Positions 14,564 through 15,473 of a DNA stretch of 15,473 nucleotides are shown piece after piece. Origin of the DNA: Caryophanales bacterium (GTDB taxonomy: Bacteria; Bacillota_I; Bacilli_A; RFN20; CAG-826). Under the pieces are notes generated by a model. It was not told where the DNA came from and ran no database searches. It saw only the letters and a list, made by a program, of their open reading frames with translations. How positions within the stretch are numbered: the stretch's first letter is position 1; each line of letters opens with the position of its first letter. The DNA lies in NCBI GenBank assembly GCA_016280685.1, contig JAEEHE010000121.1, positions 1-15,473 of the forward strand, in the 5' to 3' direction. Both the position numbers and the translations under genes were made by a program.

Positions 14564-15473
14564 TCAAAATTCAATATCGTTTTCTTTAGCGTAATCATCT
14601 AATATCTTCTTTAGAGATTTTAAATCGACTAATTCAGTTGTTAATCTAACTTTATATTCTTTAGAATTGGGGAAACCGTTTAAGAATTTGGATGCAATGG
14701 AACGATATATTCTCATTCCTCTTTCTTCCCCTTTTTCTTCTACAATCATTTTGCCCAATTCATAACACCATTTTAATTGGTCTAATAAAGATGGAGATTC
14801 TAATCTCTCGCCAGTTTCATAATAATGGTTGATTTGTTTTAATAGGAACGGATTTCCTACACCACCTCTAGCTACCATAACAGCATCAGCACCAGTAATT
14901 TCTAATGCTTTAATAGCATCATCTAAAGTAAATATGTTGCCTGACACCGCTAAAGGAACATTCATCTTTGAACGTAAGTCTTTTAACAATTCAAAATGAG
15001 GTCGACCTGTATAAAGCTCCTTCTTCGTTCTAGCGTGAATGCCAATCATATCAACACCAGCTTTTTCAAGCTCACTAATAACTTCTAAATAATTAATGGA
15101 ATTATTATCCCAACCCAATCTAATCTTCGCAGTTATAGGAAGATCAGTAACTTCTTTTAGCGCTCTAATGATATCACCACATAATTTAGGATTTTGCATC
15201 AATTTAGAACCGGAACCATGGTCAACCACTTTAGGTACAGGGCAACCCATATTAACGTCAAAAAATGCAATGCTATTATTGATATTTAAAGCGATTTTTG
15301 CAGCTTTTTTAAAAGTTTCGGGGTCATTTCCGAATAATTGCACACCGATAGGATTTTGGCTCTTATCAAAAGTTACATAAGTCTTAGTTTCTTCATTTCC
15401 GTAGATTAATCCCATGTCACTGACCATTTCTGTCACAGCGACACCATAACCAAAATCCGCCATAAAACGACGA
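14564..15473 (-). CDS. dusB: tRNA-dihydrouridine synthase (DusB-like), 5' end outside window
   Basis: The frame continues past the right edge: codons for Arg-Arg-Phe precede the internal ATG at 15463, matching the AFRR-like segment that follows the APMAGV N-terminus in this family. The first part of the flavin-binding barrel is therefore missing from the window. Visible motifs are TEMVSDMGL, the NMGCPVPKV loop with the catalytic Cys (codon 15242-15244), KIRLGWD, GIHARTKKELYTGRPHFE, AVSGNI and DAVMVARGGVGNPF for FMN phosphate binding. The C-terminal helical domain includes YRSIASKFLNGFPNSKEYKVRL. It reduces uridine to dihydrouridine in tRNA with FMN and NADPH. The assignment to the DusB group rests on overall motifs and the lysS neighbour. 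The stop is TGA. Confidence 0.93.
   Translation of the reverse strand, partial: RRFMADFGYGVAVTEMVSDMGLIYGNEETKTYVTFDKSQNPIGVQLFGNDPETFKKAAKIALNINNSIAFFDVNMGCPVPKVVDHGSGSKLMQNPKLCGDIIRALKEVTDLPITAKIRLGWDNNSINYLEVISELEKAGVDMIGIHARTKKELYTGRPHFELLKDLRSKMNVPLAVSGNIFTLDDAIKALEITGADAVMVARGGVGNPFLLKQINHYYETGERLESPSLLDQLKWCYELGKMIVEEKGEERGMRIYRSIASKFLNGFPNSKEYKVRLTTELVDLKSLKKILDDYAKENDIEF

Noticed and set aside
15461..15463. ATG at 15463 as the start of the dus gene
   Set aside because: The family has a conserved N-terminal APMAGV segment before this point and the frame stays open to the edge, so the gene is truncated by the window.
1..15473. Insertion sequences, prophage, tRNA or rRNA genes
   Set aside because: No transposase or phage-like product, no inverted-repeat-bounded element and no tRNA or rRNA sequence was seen on either strand.

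Overview
The window is AT-rich DNA from a low-GC Firmicute (Bacilli-type) bacterium. Translation factors are typical of that group, and Shine-Dalgarno sites (AGGAGG-like) precede nearly every gene. TGA is used as a stop (end of the dus gene) and no reading frame needs TGA as Trp, so this is the standard bacterial code and not the Mycoplasma code. Several large secreted proteins with repeated beta-sandwich-like modules suggest a host- or gut-associated lineage (an uncultured relative of the RF39/Acholeplasma/Erysipelotrichales groups is my guess). The sequence alone does not fix the taxon.

Layout. (1) 1-1263, minus: the N-terminal 421 residues of a secreted surface protein, cut by the left edge. 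(2) 1411-6109, minus: a run of small genes that reads, in transcription order, GH13 glucosidase, AlkD-like DNA alkylation repair protein, GNAT acetyltransferase, a 174-nt gap, an unreported 40-residue protein, a second GNAT, and a tyrosine-phosphatase lipoprotein. The gap holds two tandem, plus-strand, promoter-to-terminator units of about 60 nt that look like paired small RNAs. (3) 6110-6252: a divergent promoter region. (4) 6253-9855, plus: a 1200-residue secreted right-handed beta-helix protein whose mRNA appears to be leaderless. (5) 9874-9906: a bidirectional terminator between convergent genes. (6) 9924-11639, minus: a second modular secreted protein with a Cys/His cluster and three repeated modules, one motif of which also occurs in the beta-helix protein. 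(7) 11831-12984, minus: the rpsF-ssb-rpsR operon with a consensus promoter, a leader hairpin and a terminator. (8) 12991-15473, minus: dus (5' end outside the window) and lysS, closed by a terminator that abuts the lysS stop.

How it fits together. The right third is conserved housekeeping (tRNA modification, tRNA charging, 30S proteins, SSB). The left two thirds are accessory: three secreted proteins related by shared segments (a C174/C180 N-terminal domain in two of them; an RD...GG..LPA..SNL module in two of them), a cytoplasmic GH13 glucosidase that would act on imported oligosaccharides, and a surface phosphatase. The promoter regions of the three secreted genes carry similar short motifs, which hints at common regulation. 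The strongest candidate for something new is the tandem small-RNA pair at 3288-3440. Its copies share promoter, 5' end and terminator tail, differ in the loop, and show a compensatory base-pair change in the closing stem.
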